Source: an uncultured Dehalococcoidia bacterium
Lineage (GTDB): Bacteria; Chloroflexota; Dehalococcoidia; Tepidiformales; Tepidiformaceae
Reading direction: 5' to 3'
Length of the DNA: 10,434 nt
NCBI GenBank assembly: GCA_937954195.1
Contig: CALFYR010000735.1
Span: 1 to 10,434 of the forward strand
The translations under genes were made by a program, and so were the position numbers. This document shows, in pieces, positions 1 through 5,988 of the stretch. Below the pieces are notes generated by a model. The model searched no databases, was not told the origin of the DNA, and saw nothing but the letters and a program-made list of their open reading frames with translations. Numbering within the stretch: position 1 is the first letter of the stretch; every line of letters starts with the position of its first letter.

Positions 1-1260
1 TCACCCCTCCCAGGCCAACTCCACGTCCCCGAACACCATCACGTCCCCCGGCTGGATGCCCAGCCGGCGCAACTCCTTCGCGATGCCCCATCGCTCCATC
101 CGCCGGATGATCTCGTCGTAGGCGCCGGTCATGCCCGTGTCCATCATGTGCACGAACGTCACCGGCCGCGTCCCTTCGATAATGAACCGCCCGTCCTCGT
201 CCACCGAAACGTTGAACCGCTCGACCGATGGCGGCCGCAGCACCGGCAGCTCTTCCGGCGGCTCGTTCGCCGTCCGCGCCTTCTCTTCGTTCACCAGCGC
301 CATCAGTTCGGCGCAGAGCTCCTCCGTGCCGAGCGCTTCGTCCGCCGAGATGACCCGCACCGGCTTGCCCAGGTGCTTCGCCAGGATGGCTGCGTTCTCG
401 CTCGCCTGCTCTGGATCGAGGTCGGCCTTCGTCACAGCCACCACCCGCGCCACCTCGTCCAGCTTCGGATCGTAAGCGCGCAGCTCGCCTTCAATCAGCT
501 CGTAGTCGGTCACCGGGTCCGGCGATGACGAGTCGATGACGTGCAACAGCACGCGGCAGCGCCGGATGTGTTTCAGGAACTCGAACCCCAGGCCGTAGCC
601 CTCGCTCGCGCCTTCCACCAGCCCCGGCAGGTCCGCCAGCGTGAACCGCTCGTACCCCACGAGCACCACACCGAGCATCGGCTCCAGCGTCGTGAAGGGG
701 TAGTTCGCAATCTTCGGCTTGGCGTTCGAAACCGCCGCGAGGAAGGTCGATTTCCCCGCGTTCGGCAGGCCGATGAGCCCGACATCCGCCAGCAACCGAA
801 GCTCGAGGCGCACATCAACGGCCTCGCCCTCCTGCCCCTTCTGGGAATAGCCGGGCGTCTGGTTCGTGCTCGAGGCAAACCGCTTGTTGCCCCAGCCCCC
901 GCGGCCGCCGTGCGCCACCAGCACCTCATCGCCGATCGCCTTCAGGTCAGCAATCAGGTCGCCGGTCTCCACATCGTGGACCACCGTACCGGCAGGGACA
1001 TCAAGGTAGATGTCCTCGCCATTCGCCCCATGCCGCAGCGCCGGTCCGCCGTTCCCGCCGTTCCCTGCCTTGAACTTCTTCTTCGCCCGGTACTGCTCCA
1101 GCGTGTAGACGTCGTCCACGGCGCGAAGGTAGACGCGGCCTCCGCGGCCTCCGTCGCCGCCATCGGGTCCACCCTGGGGCACGAACTTCTCGCGGTGGTA
1201 GCTCACCAGCCCGTGGCCGCCGTTTCCACCTTCAACATGAATCTCAATCGCATCGAGCAT
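1..1260 (-). CDS. obg: Obg/CgtA family GTPase (ribosome assembly)
   Basis: Complete 419-residue Obg GTPase, which binds the large ribosomal subunit late in assembly and links growth to guanine nucleotide levels. Three domains are visible. The glycine-rich Obg fold spans about 1-158 (GGNGGHG, GGPDGGDGGRGG, GGRGGWGN). The G domain spans about 159-330: P-loop GLPNAGKST at 164-172, switch I NYPFTTLEP at 186-194, DLPGLVEGA at 210-218, TKAD at 277-280 and ISA at 304-306. The third is an OCT domain at about 345-417 (RFNVSVDEDGRF, then WGIAKELRRLGIQPGDVMVFGD). Length and order are normal for Obg proteins that carry OCT. The ATG at 1260 gives the expected family N-terminus; the bases before it (GATGGGTAGAG) form only a weak ribosome site. 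It is not next to rplU/rpmA, its common partners. It is the last gene of the minus-strand series, but a 372-nt gap with possible promoter and terminator structures separates it from the CinA-domain gene. Identification is secure. Confidence 0.98.
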   Translation of the reverse strand: MLDAIEIHVEGGNGGHGLVSYHREKFVPQGGPDGGDGGRGGRVYLRAVDDVYTLEQYRAKKKFKAGNGGNGGPALRHGANGEDIYLDVPAGTVVHDVETGDLIADLKAIGDEVLVAHGGRGGWGNKRFASSTNQTPGYSQKGQEGEAVDVRLELRLLADVGLIGLPNAGKSTFLAAVSNAKPKIANYPFTTLEPMLGVVLVGYERFTLADLPGLVEGASEGYGLGFEFLKHIRRCRVLLHVIDSSSPDPVTDYELIEGELRAYDPKLDEVARVVAVTKADLDPEQASENAAILAKHLGKPVRVISADEALGTEELCAELMALVNEEKARTANEPPEELPVLRPPSVERFNVSVDEDGRFIIEGTRPVTFVHMMDTGMTGAYDEIIRRMERWGIAKELRRLGIQPGDVMVFGDVELAWEG

Positions 1261-1289
1261 CTCTACCCATCGAAACAGACAGGGGCCTT

Positions 1290-1307
1290 GGGCGCGAATG
1301 CACAGCC
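1290..1307 (-). promoter_or_regulatory. Possible obg promoter element
   Basis: On the minus strand this reads GGCTGTGCATTCGCGCCC, ending 29 nt before the obg ATG. It matches 13 of 17 positions of the element before the flavoprotein gene (7361-7377, GCCGTAGAATCGCGCCC) and resembles that before the glycosyltransferase gene (8666-8682). The hexamer in the -10 position would be TGCATT (1298-1303), a poor sigma-70 match, and no clear -35 is visible. The call rests on resemblance between sites only. Confidence 0.25.
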
Positions 1308-1575
1308 ATCAGGATCACTCCGAATGCCGGCGGAGTGGCCTCGCTCCTGGAGGGCGCAACGCGCTCCAACGGTGCCGAACGTCTTCGTTCTCACCTCTCC
1401 CAATCAGTCATTCCACAGGTGTGCAGAAGATGATGATCGATAACCCGTTGGGAGCGTTGGGAACCGCAGGCAGCGAATCTGCAGAGCTCCACTTCCGCGT
1501 TGGGCAAGCGTTGTCGGGGGCGTTGGGAAACGCCTCGGGTTCCAACGAGGTGCTCAGCCCGGGTCGCCCCGGCCA

Positions 1576-1589
1576 ATGGCACGTGCCAT
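1576..1589. repeat. Perfect 14-bp palindrome ATGGCACGTGCCAT
   Basis: The sequence equals its own reverse complement over 14 bases, centred on CACGTG. It sits two bases from the 10-bp stem at 1592-1618 and about 316 bp upstream of the obg start. As DNA it looks like a dimer-binding operator. As RNA it could extend a terminator hairpin only weakly, because there is no loop. Confidence 0.6.
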
Positions 1590-1591
1590 CT

Positions 1592-1618
1592 CCAACGGCC
1601 GATGATGGCGGCCGTTGG
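1592..1618 (-). terminator. Probable hairpin terminator after the CinA-domain gene
   Basis: A perfect 10-bp inverted repeat (CCAACGGCCG at 1592-1601 with CGGCCGTTGG at 1609-1618) encloses a 7-nt loop. It begins 14 nt after the CinA-domain stop codon in the direction of its transcript. Eight of ten pairs are G-C. No T-run follows on the minus strand (AGATGGCACG follows), so it is not a classical intrinsic terminator. It may act with a factor, as an RNA 3' end protector, or as a DNA site. Confidence 0.5.
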
Positions 1619-1632
1619 GTGGGTGTTGGACG

Positions 1633-2301
1633 CTAGCCGGCTGCCACCAGTTCCTTCTCCCGGTTCGGCGGGCCAACCGAAACCAGCGGCGCGAACGATG
1701 GTGGGTCGCTCGCCGGGAACGAATCGTCCGACTGCTGGTCGACCGGGTCTTGGTAGCCACGCGGGCACGAGGCCTCCAACCAGCGTTCCACCTCGGGCGA
1801 CATCGGCTCGGACTCTCCATCGAGTTCCGAAACCAGCAGCGAAATCGCCATATGCGCGATCTCAGCCTTGATCTCCGAGCGGCTCCCCGAGGCGGCGATC
1901 GGTATCACCACGCCTCCCCGCTCCTTGCTCCAGATGGAGGCGAAGGCCGTGCCTGGCGCGTGCCCCTCTTCCGATGCTGGCCCCGCGACGCCCGTCACCC
2001 CCAGGCCGAGGTCAGTGCCGAACCAGGTTGAGGCCGCCTCGGCAAGCGCGAGAGCCACTTCGGGTGAGATGGTCCCGTGTTCGGCGATGGTCTCTTCCGG
2101 GACGCCAAAGCGGGTCTTCACCTCAGGGCTGTACGCCACCGCCGATCCGAGCAGGTACCCGGACCGCGGGACATCGGTCAACGTACTGGCGACAAGGCCG
2201 CCGGTGCAGGATTCGAGCGCGGCAAGCGTAGCTCCGCGGGCCTGCATCACGTCTCGCACGAAGCAGGCCAGCCGGGTGGTGTGTGATTCATCGTGCAGCA
2301 T
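1633..2301 (-). CDS. pncC: CinA C-terminal domain protein (nicotinamide-nucleotide amidase type) with acidic tail
   Basis: The product is 222 residues from the ATG at 2301. Residues about 8-160 are a stand-alone CinA C-terminal domain, a family that deamidates nicotinamide mononucleotide to nicotinate mononucleotide in pyridine-nucleotide salvage. Family motifs are present: ESCTGG at 30-35 with the likely catalytic Ser31, VAYSPEVK at 55-62 with Tyr57 and Lys62, and TGVAGP at 103-108. The N-terminal molybdopterin-binding-like half of full CinA is absent. Residues about 160-222 exceed the usual ~160-residue domain and look disordered and acidic, with DDSFPASDPPS at 192-202, a short motif seen in many small bacterial proteins of unknown role. 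The frame stays open to 2505, but that would overlap the VOC gene, and ATG 2301 leaves the normal short lead before the domain. No good ribosome site precedes it; ATG 2337 is an alternative. The reaction is inferred from family. Confidence 0.9.
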   Translation of the reverse strand: MLHDESHTTRLACFVRDVMQARGATLAALESCTGGLVASTLTDVPRSGYLLGSAVAYSPEVKTRFGVPEETIAEHGTISPEVALALAEAASTWFGTDLGLGVTGVAGPASEEGHAPGTAFASIWSKERGGVVIPIAASGSRSEIKAEIAHMAISLLVSELDGESEPMSPEVERWLEASCPRGYQDPVDQQSDDSFPASDPPSFAPLVSVGPPNREKELVAAG

Positions 2302-2375
2302 GGCGCAAGCATCGGGGCAGGCACCCGTTCCCGGCATCAATAGCGGGAGCCCACGCATTGCGGCCGCATTGCAAT
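2302..2375. other. Gap between VOC and CinA-domain genes with two abutting palindromes
   Basis: The bases just after the VOC stop hold TGCGGCCGCA (2359-2368) and ATTGCAAT (2368-2375), both perfect palindromes sharing one base. The heptamer GCATTGC is also repeated directly at 2355-2361 and 2366-2372. No recognisable promoter or T-run is seen, so a role as a weak transcript end or binding site is only possible. Confidence 0.35.
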
Positions 2376-2900
2376 TCAGAGCTCGGCTATCGCCTGCCGC
2401 ACATCCCGGTCTTCGATGAAGGCCGCCCCCCGCGCCTCGCGGATTGCCTGCGCACGCTTGATGATCGCCGCTTGCGACATCCCCGCCGGCGGTTCCGTGA
2501 TCCACGCCAGCAGTTCAACCGTCACGTTGTTCGGGTCCTTGAAGTACAGCGACCGCTCGTAACCGCGGTCGATCGGGCCCTCGTAATCGACGCCGGCTGC
2601 CCTCAGCCGCTCCTCCCACGCGGGCAGGTCCGCCAGCGAAACATCCAGCGCCACGTGGTCCATGTGCCCGGAGCCGCCCTGCGCCTCCGGGTAGCTCGCC
2701 GGGTCCACGCCCGGCTTCGGCACGAAGTAGGCGATGAAGTTGTCGTTCCCCACGTGGAAGAACAGGTGCTCCTCCGGCTCGTAATCCAGGTTCGGTTGCC
2801 GCAGCACCAGCTCCATCCCCAGCACGTCCTGGTAGAAGTGGATCGTTGCTTCGGCGTTCCGGCCAGAAATCGCGGGGTGAGAGATGCGGAGCGTGTGCAT
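2376..2900 (-). CDS. VOC superfamily protein (glyoxalase / extradiol dioxygenase fold)
   Basis: The 174-residue protein has two paired beta-alpha-beta-beta-beta modules typical of the vicinal oxygen chelate superfamily. Module 1 (about 4-62) begins RISHPAISGRNAEATIHFYQDVLGMEL; module 2 (about 80-133) contains MDHVALDV and later YFKDPNNVTVELL. Likely metal ligands are His8, His82 and Glu129, so a metal enzyme such as a ring-cleaving dioxygenase or lyase is plausible, but the substrate cannot be read from sequence. A C-terminal helix-rich tail (about 140-174) with many charged residues follows the fold. It lies 58 nt after the 2H gene and 74 nt before the CinA-domain gene on the same strand. 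A possible promoter with an inverted repeat lies directly upstream, so it may be separately controlled. The ATG at 2900 suits the fold; the ribosome site is weak. Confidence 0.92.
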   Translation of the reverse strand: MHTLRISHPAISGRNAEATIHFYQDVLGMELVLRQPNLDYEPEEHLFFHVGNDNFIAYFVPKPGVDPASYPEAQGGSGHMDHVALDVSLADLPAWEERLRAAGVDYEGPIDRGYERSLYFKDPNNVTVELLAWITEPPAGMSQAAIIKRAQAIREARGAAFIEDRDVRQAIAEL

Positions 2901-2914
2901 GGGGTGCCGCCAAA

Positions 2915-2940
2915 TGGTTGTGTGTGCAACCAGTATGGCA
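2915..2940 (-). promoter_or_regulatory. Possible extended -10 promoter with operator-like inverted repeat for the VOC gene
   Basis: On the minus strand TG-C-CATACT (2940-2932) resembles an extended -10. No convincing -35 is present. The inverted repeat TGGTTG (2915-2920) / CAACCA (2927-2932), spacer TGTGTG, overlaps the downstream edge of this hexamer and the expected start of transcription, 15-32 nt before the VOC ATG. That is where a repressor would bind. In RNA it could instead form a 6-bp hairpin. Confidence 0.35.
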
Positions 2941-2958
2941 CGTCCGGCAGCCGAAGTG

Positions 2959-3501
2959 TTAGCCCGTGAGCCGGAATGTCGCGAGGATGTCCGCGCCCGT
3001 CGCGGTTTCCCGTGCGATCGAAAGCTCCGCGATCTGTACCTCGAATGCGAGCGGCTGCGCCACCAGCCAGGTCAGCAGCGCACCCATATCAACCCCGTCG
3101 AGGTTCTGCTGCGCGATCGTGATGTGCGGGATCCACCGCTCCGCCGTGTAATACGGGTTGGCGCCGCCGAATCCGCCCGCGGCCAGCTCCTCATCCAGCC
3201 GCTCGAAGAGGGCCGCCGCCGAGGGCGAGCGCGCCACCGTGATATAGAGGATAGGCCCGCCGGGGGCCATGAAGCTGCCTACTCCCGAGCTGAACAGGGT
3301 GAACGGCGTGGTCGCTTCCGCGACGCCCCGTACCACCTCAATGGCCCCGGGCTCCACGTCCCGGTCGCTCAGGTGGAACGTCACGTGGGGGATCCCTCCC
3401 GGAAAACCCCGCCCTACGCCGAACCGTGCGGTCATTTCATCCAGCAGGTCTTCCACGCGCCGCGTGGCCGCGGGATCGAGGAGAGAGATGACGCCCGGCA
3501 C
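2959..3501 (-). CDS. 2H phosphoesterase superfamily protein (2'-5' RNA ligase / cyclic phosphodiesterase-like)
   Basis: The 180-residue protein carries both signature motifs of the 2H superfamily: HVTF (His39, Thr41) and HITI (His126, Thr128), 87 residues apart. Such enzymes open 2',3'-cyclic phosphates or act on 2'-5' linkages in RNA or small nucleotides; which one applies here is not visible. The start is a GTG at 3501. It yields MPGVISLLDP, matching the usual MxGVVSLLD-type opening of this family, and an in-frame TAG lies a few codons upstream, so no earlier start fits. An ATG at 3512 is in another frame. The gene begins 24 nt after the lepB stop and is probably translated from the same message. 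There is no strong ribosome site, only a GGGG run further upstream. Confidence 0.9.
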   Translation of the reverse strand: MPGVISLLDPAATRRVEDLLDEMTARFGVGRGFPGGIPHVTFHLSDRDVEPGAIEVVRGVAEATTPFTLFSSGVGSFMAPGGPILYITVARSPSAAALFERLDEELAAGGFGGANPYYTAERWIPHITIAQQNLDGVDMGALLTWLVAQPLAFEVQIAELSIARETATGADILATFRLTG

Positions 3502-3525
3502 TCGGCAATCATAGCGGTGCCCCGC

Positions 3526-4500
3526 CTAGTCGGCTTCCGTTCCCGGCTCGGCAAGGTAGCTTGCGCCCCCGTTCGGGGCCAACCCGATCTTCTCAGTCGG
3601 CCACCAGCTCGCCAGGGCCTTTCCCACAATCAGGTCCTCATGAATTGGGCCGAAGTTCCGTGAATCCAGGCTGTTGCCCCGGTTGTCTCCCATCACGAAG
3701 TAGTGATCCCCAGGGATGAGCGTGGCGGGCATATCATCCTGCCTCGGGTTCTCCACATACGGCTCCACCAGTTGCCGGCCGTTCACGAACACCGCGTTGT
3801 CGTGAATCTCAACCGTGTCGCCCGGTACCGCGATGACGCGTTTTACCAGGTCCCGGCTACCCGATTGCGGGTGGTGGAAGACCACGATGTCGCCCCGTTC
3901 GGGCCCGTGGAAGACGTGCCGCACATCCGGCTCGCCCGGGTCCCAGAACGGCACCCAGTCCCCCACTTTGCCGATGTTCACTTCCGAATAGATCAGTGAG
4001 TTCACGAGCAGGAATTCGCCATCGACGAGCGTCGGGTCCATCGATTGCCCCTCGACCCGGTAGTGCTGGACCGATGCGCGCACGGCAAGGAACACCAGCA
4101 GCGCCAGCAGCACGGTCTCAATCAACTCCCGCACGAAGGTGCTCGAACGCTCCCGCGTAGGCGCCGCCGCGGCGGTCTCCGGTTCAAGCAGCCCTGGCGG
4201 CACGTGGAATCCGGTCGGCTCATCCTCCAGCGGGAAGAACGCGCCGGGCAACGCCGATTCGCTCCGCCCTCGCGCGCCGTGTTGGGGGGCCCAGCGCCCC
4301 GAATCGCGGAGCATCGCCGCCAGCCCCGCCGGGAGGACAGGGCCTTCCGCCTCTGGCCGCTCGTCATCGTCACCCGCGAGCCAGCGCCCTTCGGGGTCCG
4401 CGATCGCCTGGTCCTCGTCGTCCAGCGGAGCCGGTGGCTGCGGCCAGCGAAGCGGTCGCGAAGGGTCCGGCACGTCGCCCATCGTGGCATTAGGCCACAT
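3526..4500 (-). CDS. lepB: Signal peptidase I with long acidic N-terminal cytoplasmic region
   Basis: Type I signal peptidase of the S26 family, which removes signal peptides from exported proteins at the outer face of the cytoplasmic membrane. The catalytic part is complete: one membrane segment at about 124-142, VEGQSMDPTL with nucleophile Ser153, RGDIVVFHHP at 202-211, VKRVIAVPGDTVEI with general-base Lys220, and GDNRGNSLDSRNFGPI at 271-286. About 120 residues precede the membrane segment. They are rich in Pro, Asp and Glu, contain several Trp, lack a second hydrophobic segment and look disordered; many single-span LepB proteins have far shorter leaders. The ATG at 4500 is well supported by GGAGG seven bases upstream, so the extension is real unless translation restarts inside. 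The gene heads the minus-strand series and is divergent from cca. Enzyme identity is secure; the role of the extension is unknown. Confidence 0.96.
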   Translation of the reverse strand: MWPNATMGDVPDPSRPLRWPQPPAPLDDEDQAIADPEGRWLAGDDDERPEAEGPVLPAGLAAMLRDSGRWAPQHGARGRSESALPGAFFPLEDEPTGFHVPPGLLEPETAAAAPTRERSSTFVRELIETVLLALLVFLAVRASVQHYRVEGQSMDPTLVDGEFLLVNSLIYSEVNIGKVGDWVPFWDPGEPDVRHVFHGPERGDIVVFHHPQSGSRDLVKRVIAVPGDTVEIHDNAVFVNGRQLVEPYVENPRQDDMPATLIPGDHYFVMGDNRGNSLDSRNFGPIHEDLIVGKALASWWPTEKIGLAPNGGASYLAEPGTEAD

Positions 4501-4507
4501 GGCTCTG

Positions 4508-4512
4508 CCTCC
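4508..4512 (-). promoter_or_regulatory. Ribosome binding site for lepB
   Basis: GGAGG on the minus strand with a 7-nt spacer to ATG 4500. It is one of only three strong Shine-Dalgarno sites in the window and fixes the upstream start, and therefore the long N-terminal region, of signal peptidase I. Confidence 0.75.
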
Positions 4513-4531
4513 GGCCAGTCATGGTTGCCGT

Positions 4532-4560
4532 TTGGTGAAGAACTCGCATCTAGCTATCCA
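4532..4560 (+). promoter_or_regulatory. Possible promoter for cca
   Basis: TTGGTG (4532-4537) and TATCCA (4555-4560) are separated by exactly 17 nt, giving a moderate sigma-70-like match in the divergent lepB/cca region. Transcription would begin near 4567 and give an untranslated leader of about 77 nt containing the inverted repeats at 4591-4603 and 4625-4641. The word TTCGAC occurs three times in this leader (4561, 4606, 4627). No equally good minus-strand promoter for lepB was found by eye. Confidence 0.35.
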
Positions 4561-4590
4561 TTCGACGCTGAACGGTTCTCTCAACATGGT

Positions 4591-4603
4591 GAATCCCGGA
4601 TTC
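4591..4603. repeat. Odd-centred palindrome GAATCC-C-GGATTC
   Basis: Perfect 6-bp arms around one central base, in the middle of the lepB/cca divergent region, 88 bp from the lepB start and 41 bp from the cca start. It resembles a small dimeric regulator site; function is not known. Confidence 0.4.
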
Positions 4604-4624
4604 CGTTCGACACCGGCCAGCCAC

Positions 4625-4641
4625 GATTCGACAATCGAATC
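4625..4641 (+). repeat. Inverted repeat next to the cca start codon
   Basis: GATTCG (4625-4630) and CGAATC (4636-4641) flank ACAAT and end two bases before ATG 4644. In the message it would form a 6-bp hairpin occupying the position of a ribosome site, and there is no Shine-Dalgarno sequence. It may limit initiation or be a DNA-binding site. Confidence 0.4.
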
Positions 4642-4643
4642 CA

Positions 4644-5987
4644 ATGGCGCTCTCCCATGCCCGCCTTGTCGAAGCCTTCCGGGCCTCGGGCCACCAGCTC
4701 TGGCTCGTTGGCGGAGCCTTGCGCGATAGGCTCCTTGGCATCGAATCACACGACCAGGATTACGCCACCAACGCCGACCCGGACGCCGTGGAAGCACTCG
4801 TGCGCGGCCTCGGCGCCACCGTGACAACCGTCGGCAAGCGCTTCGGCACCATCGGCGTACTGGTCGAAGGCGAATGGAGCGAGATCACCACCTTCCGCGG
4901 CGATTCCTACTCCGGCGGCACGCGCTGGCCGGATGTCACCTTCGGCACCTCCATCGAAGAGGACCTCGCCCGCCGCGATTTCACCATCAACGCCTTCGCC
5001 GAAAACGCCTACACCGGCCAAACCCTCGACCTCTATGGTGGGGAGCAGGACCTGGAAGCCCGCCTCATCCGCGCCGTCGGCGATCCGGCAACCCGCTTCC
5101 GCGAAGATCCGCTCCGCATCCTGCGGGGCCTCCGCTTCGCCAGCCAGCTCGATTTCGCCATCGAAGACGCGACCTTCGAGGGTATGCGCGAAACCGCCGC
5201 CCTCATCCCCACGCTCTCGCAGGAGCGTGTCACCACCGAGCTCGACAAGCTGCTCCAGGGCGCGAACCCCCGCCGCGGACTCGAGGCAATGCTCGCCTGC
5301 GGCGCGCTTCACTTCGTCCTGCCCGAGCTCGAAGGCATGGTCGGCTGCGACCAGAACCGTTTCCACAAGTTCGATGTGTGGGGCCACAGCCTCAGCACCA
5401 TCGAAGCCGTCGCTACGACACCCGAGACGCACCGGCTTCGCCGCTGGACCGCGCTCTTGCACGACCTCGGCAAGCCCGCCGTGCGCCACGTCAAACCCAA
5501 CGGCGAGTGGGGCTTCTACCGCCACGAATCCGTCGGCGCCGAACTCGCCGTCGAACTCCTCGACCGCCTCAAGCTGGGCAAGACCGAGTCGCACACCATC
5601 GTCCTCCTCATCCGCCGGCATATGGAACGCCCGGACCCGGCCGACCGCCGCGCGGTCCGCCGTTTCATGGCGAAGGTGCCAGAACACTGGCGCGACCTCC
5701 TCGCCCTGAAGCGCGCCGATAACGCCAGCCACACCTACGACGACCACGACTACCACGATGCGCTCGAGGCCGCCTGCACCCGCGCCGAAATCGAAGAGGC
5801 CGAGGCACTCCGCGCCGAAAGCCCCCTCACCGGCGACGACCTCATCGCCATGTTCGACCGCGAGCCCGGCCCCTGGATCCGCGTCATCAAGGATCAGCTC
5901 AGCCGCATGGTGCTCGATGGCGACCTGAAGCCGGGCGACCGCGAGGCCGCCACCCGCATCGCCAAACGCGCCATGAACCGCATCTGA
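4644..5987 (+). CDS. cca: CCA tRNA nucleotidyltransferase with HD domain
   Basis: The 447-residue class II nucleotidyltransferase of the poly(A) polymerase/CCA-adding family builds or repairs the CCA 3' end of tRNA. Head domain: LVGGALRDRLLG at 21-32, the metal-binding pair Asp37/Asp39 in HDQDYAT, and EEDLARRDFTINAFA at 105-119 with the RRDF strand. Neck: EDPLRILRGLRFASQLDF at 154-171. An HD phosphohydrolase domain follows at about 236-370: WGHS with His248, LLHDLGKPAVRH with His273 and Asp274, then RRHM and RADN. The HD domain means it may also have phosphohydrolase activity, as reported for some family members; pure A-adding or CC-adding activity cannot be excluded. The ATG at 4644 gives a normal short lead before LVGG. 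No Shine-Dalgarno is seen. It ends one base from the convergent M20 gene. Confidence 0.96.
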   Translation: MALSHARLVEAFRASGHQLWLVGGALRDRLLGIESHDQDYATNADPDAVEALVRGLGATVTTVGKRFGTIGVLVEGEWSEITTFRGDSYSGGTRWPDVTFGTSIEEDLARRDFTINAFAENAYTGQTLDLYGGEQDLEARLIRAVGDPATRFREDPLRILRGLRFASQLDFAIEDATFEGMRETAALIPTLSQERVTTELDKLLQGANPRRGLEAMLACGALHFVLPELEGMVGCDQNRFHKFDVWGHSLSTIEAVATTPETHRLRRWTALLHDLGKPAVRHVKPNGEWGFYRHESVGAELAVELLDRLKLGKTESHTIVLLIRRHMERPDPADRRAVRRFMAKVPEHWRDLLALKRADNASHTYDDHDYHDALEAACTRAEIEEAEALRAESPLTGDDLIAMFDREPGPWIRVIKDQLSRMVLDGDLKPGDREAATRIAKRAMNRI

Positions 5988-5988
5988 C

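Larger units (their letters stand above)
1446..1620 (+). repeat. Recurring CGTTGGG words with inverted CCAACG partners
   Basis: CGTTGGG occurs five times in 175 nt, beginning at 1446, 1455, 1498, 1521 and 1613, with a near copy (CGTTGTCGG) at 1509. The complementary word CCAACG lies at 1366, 1542 and 1592. Several can pair with each other: 1521-1526 with 1542-1547, and 1592-1600 with 1610-1618. Spacing is irregular, so this is neither a tandem repeat nor a CRISPR array. It could be a dispersed protein-binding word or RNA-structure arms. Confidence 0.55.
1261..1632. other. Structured intergenic region between obg and the CinA-domain gene
   Basis: This 372-nt gap has no convincing gene. It holds several inverted repeats: 1349-1356/1360-1367 (7 of 8 pairs, CAA loop), 1377-1381/1386-1390 (GAACG/CGTTC, TCTT loop), 1531-1537/1546-1552 (7 pairs, one a G-T wobble, 8-nt loop), a perfect palindrome at 1576-1589 and a perfect 10-bp stem at 1592-1618. 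The words CGTTGG and CCAACG recur throughout. The minus-strand element at 1290-1307 may hold the obg promoter. A plus-strand reading frame crosses the gap (1298-1636; internal ATG ATG at 1430) but has no recognisable product or strong ribosome site. I found no tRNA, T-box or known riboswitch core by eye. Confidence 0.6.

Noticed and set aside
1320..1405. A tRNA-Ser-like look on the minus strand (GGAGAGGTG start and paired arms)
   Set aside because: There is no TTCRANYC T-loop, no matching acceptor stem and no anticodon arm; only short unrelated hairpins.
1446..1620. Possible CRISPR or tandem-repeat array
   Set aside because: The repeated word is only 7 bp, spacing is irregular (9, 43, 23, 92 nt) and there are no uniform spacers or cas genes.
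1298..1636. A 112-codon plus-strand frame filling the obg-cinA gap, with an internal ATG ATG at 1430 giving 68 codons
   Set aside because: It has no strong ribosome site, no recognisable product and TTG-rich codon use, and the CGTTGGG words are not in one phase within it. RNA or DNA structure explains the region better. Conservation of the frame would revive it.
2302..2505. N-terminal extension of the CinA-domain frame
   Set aside because: It would overlap the end of the VOC gene and adds 68 residues with no CinA-like content; ATG 2301 fits the domain boundary.
4746..5756. A 336-codon minus-strand frame across cca, plus long frames in the other two plus phases
   Set aside because: They lie inside the motif-complete CCA nucleotidyltransferase and show no family features.
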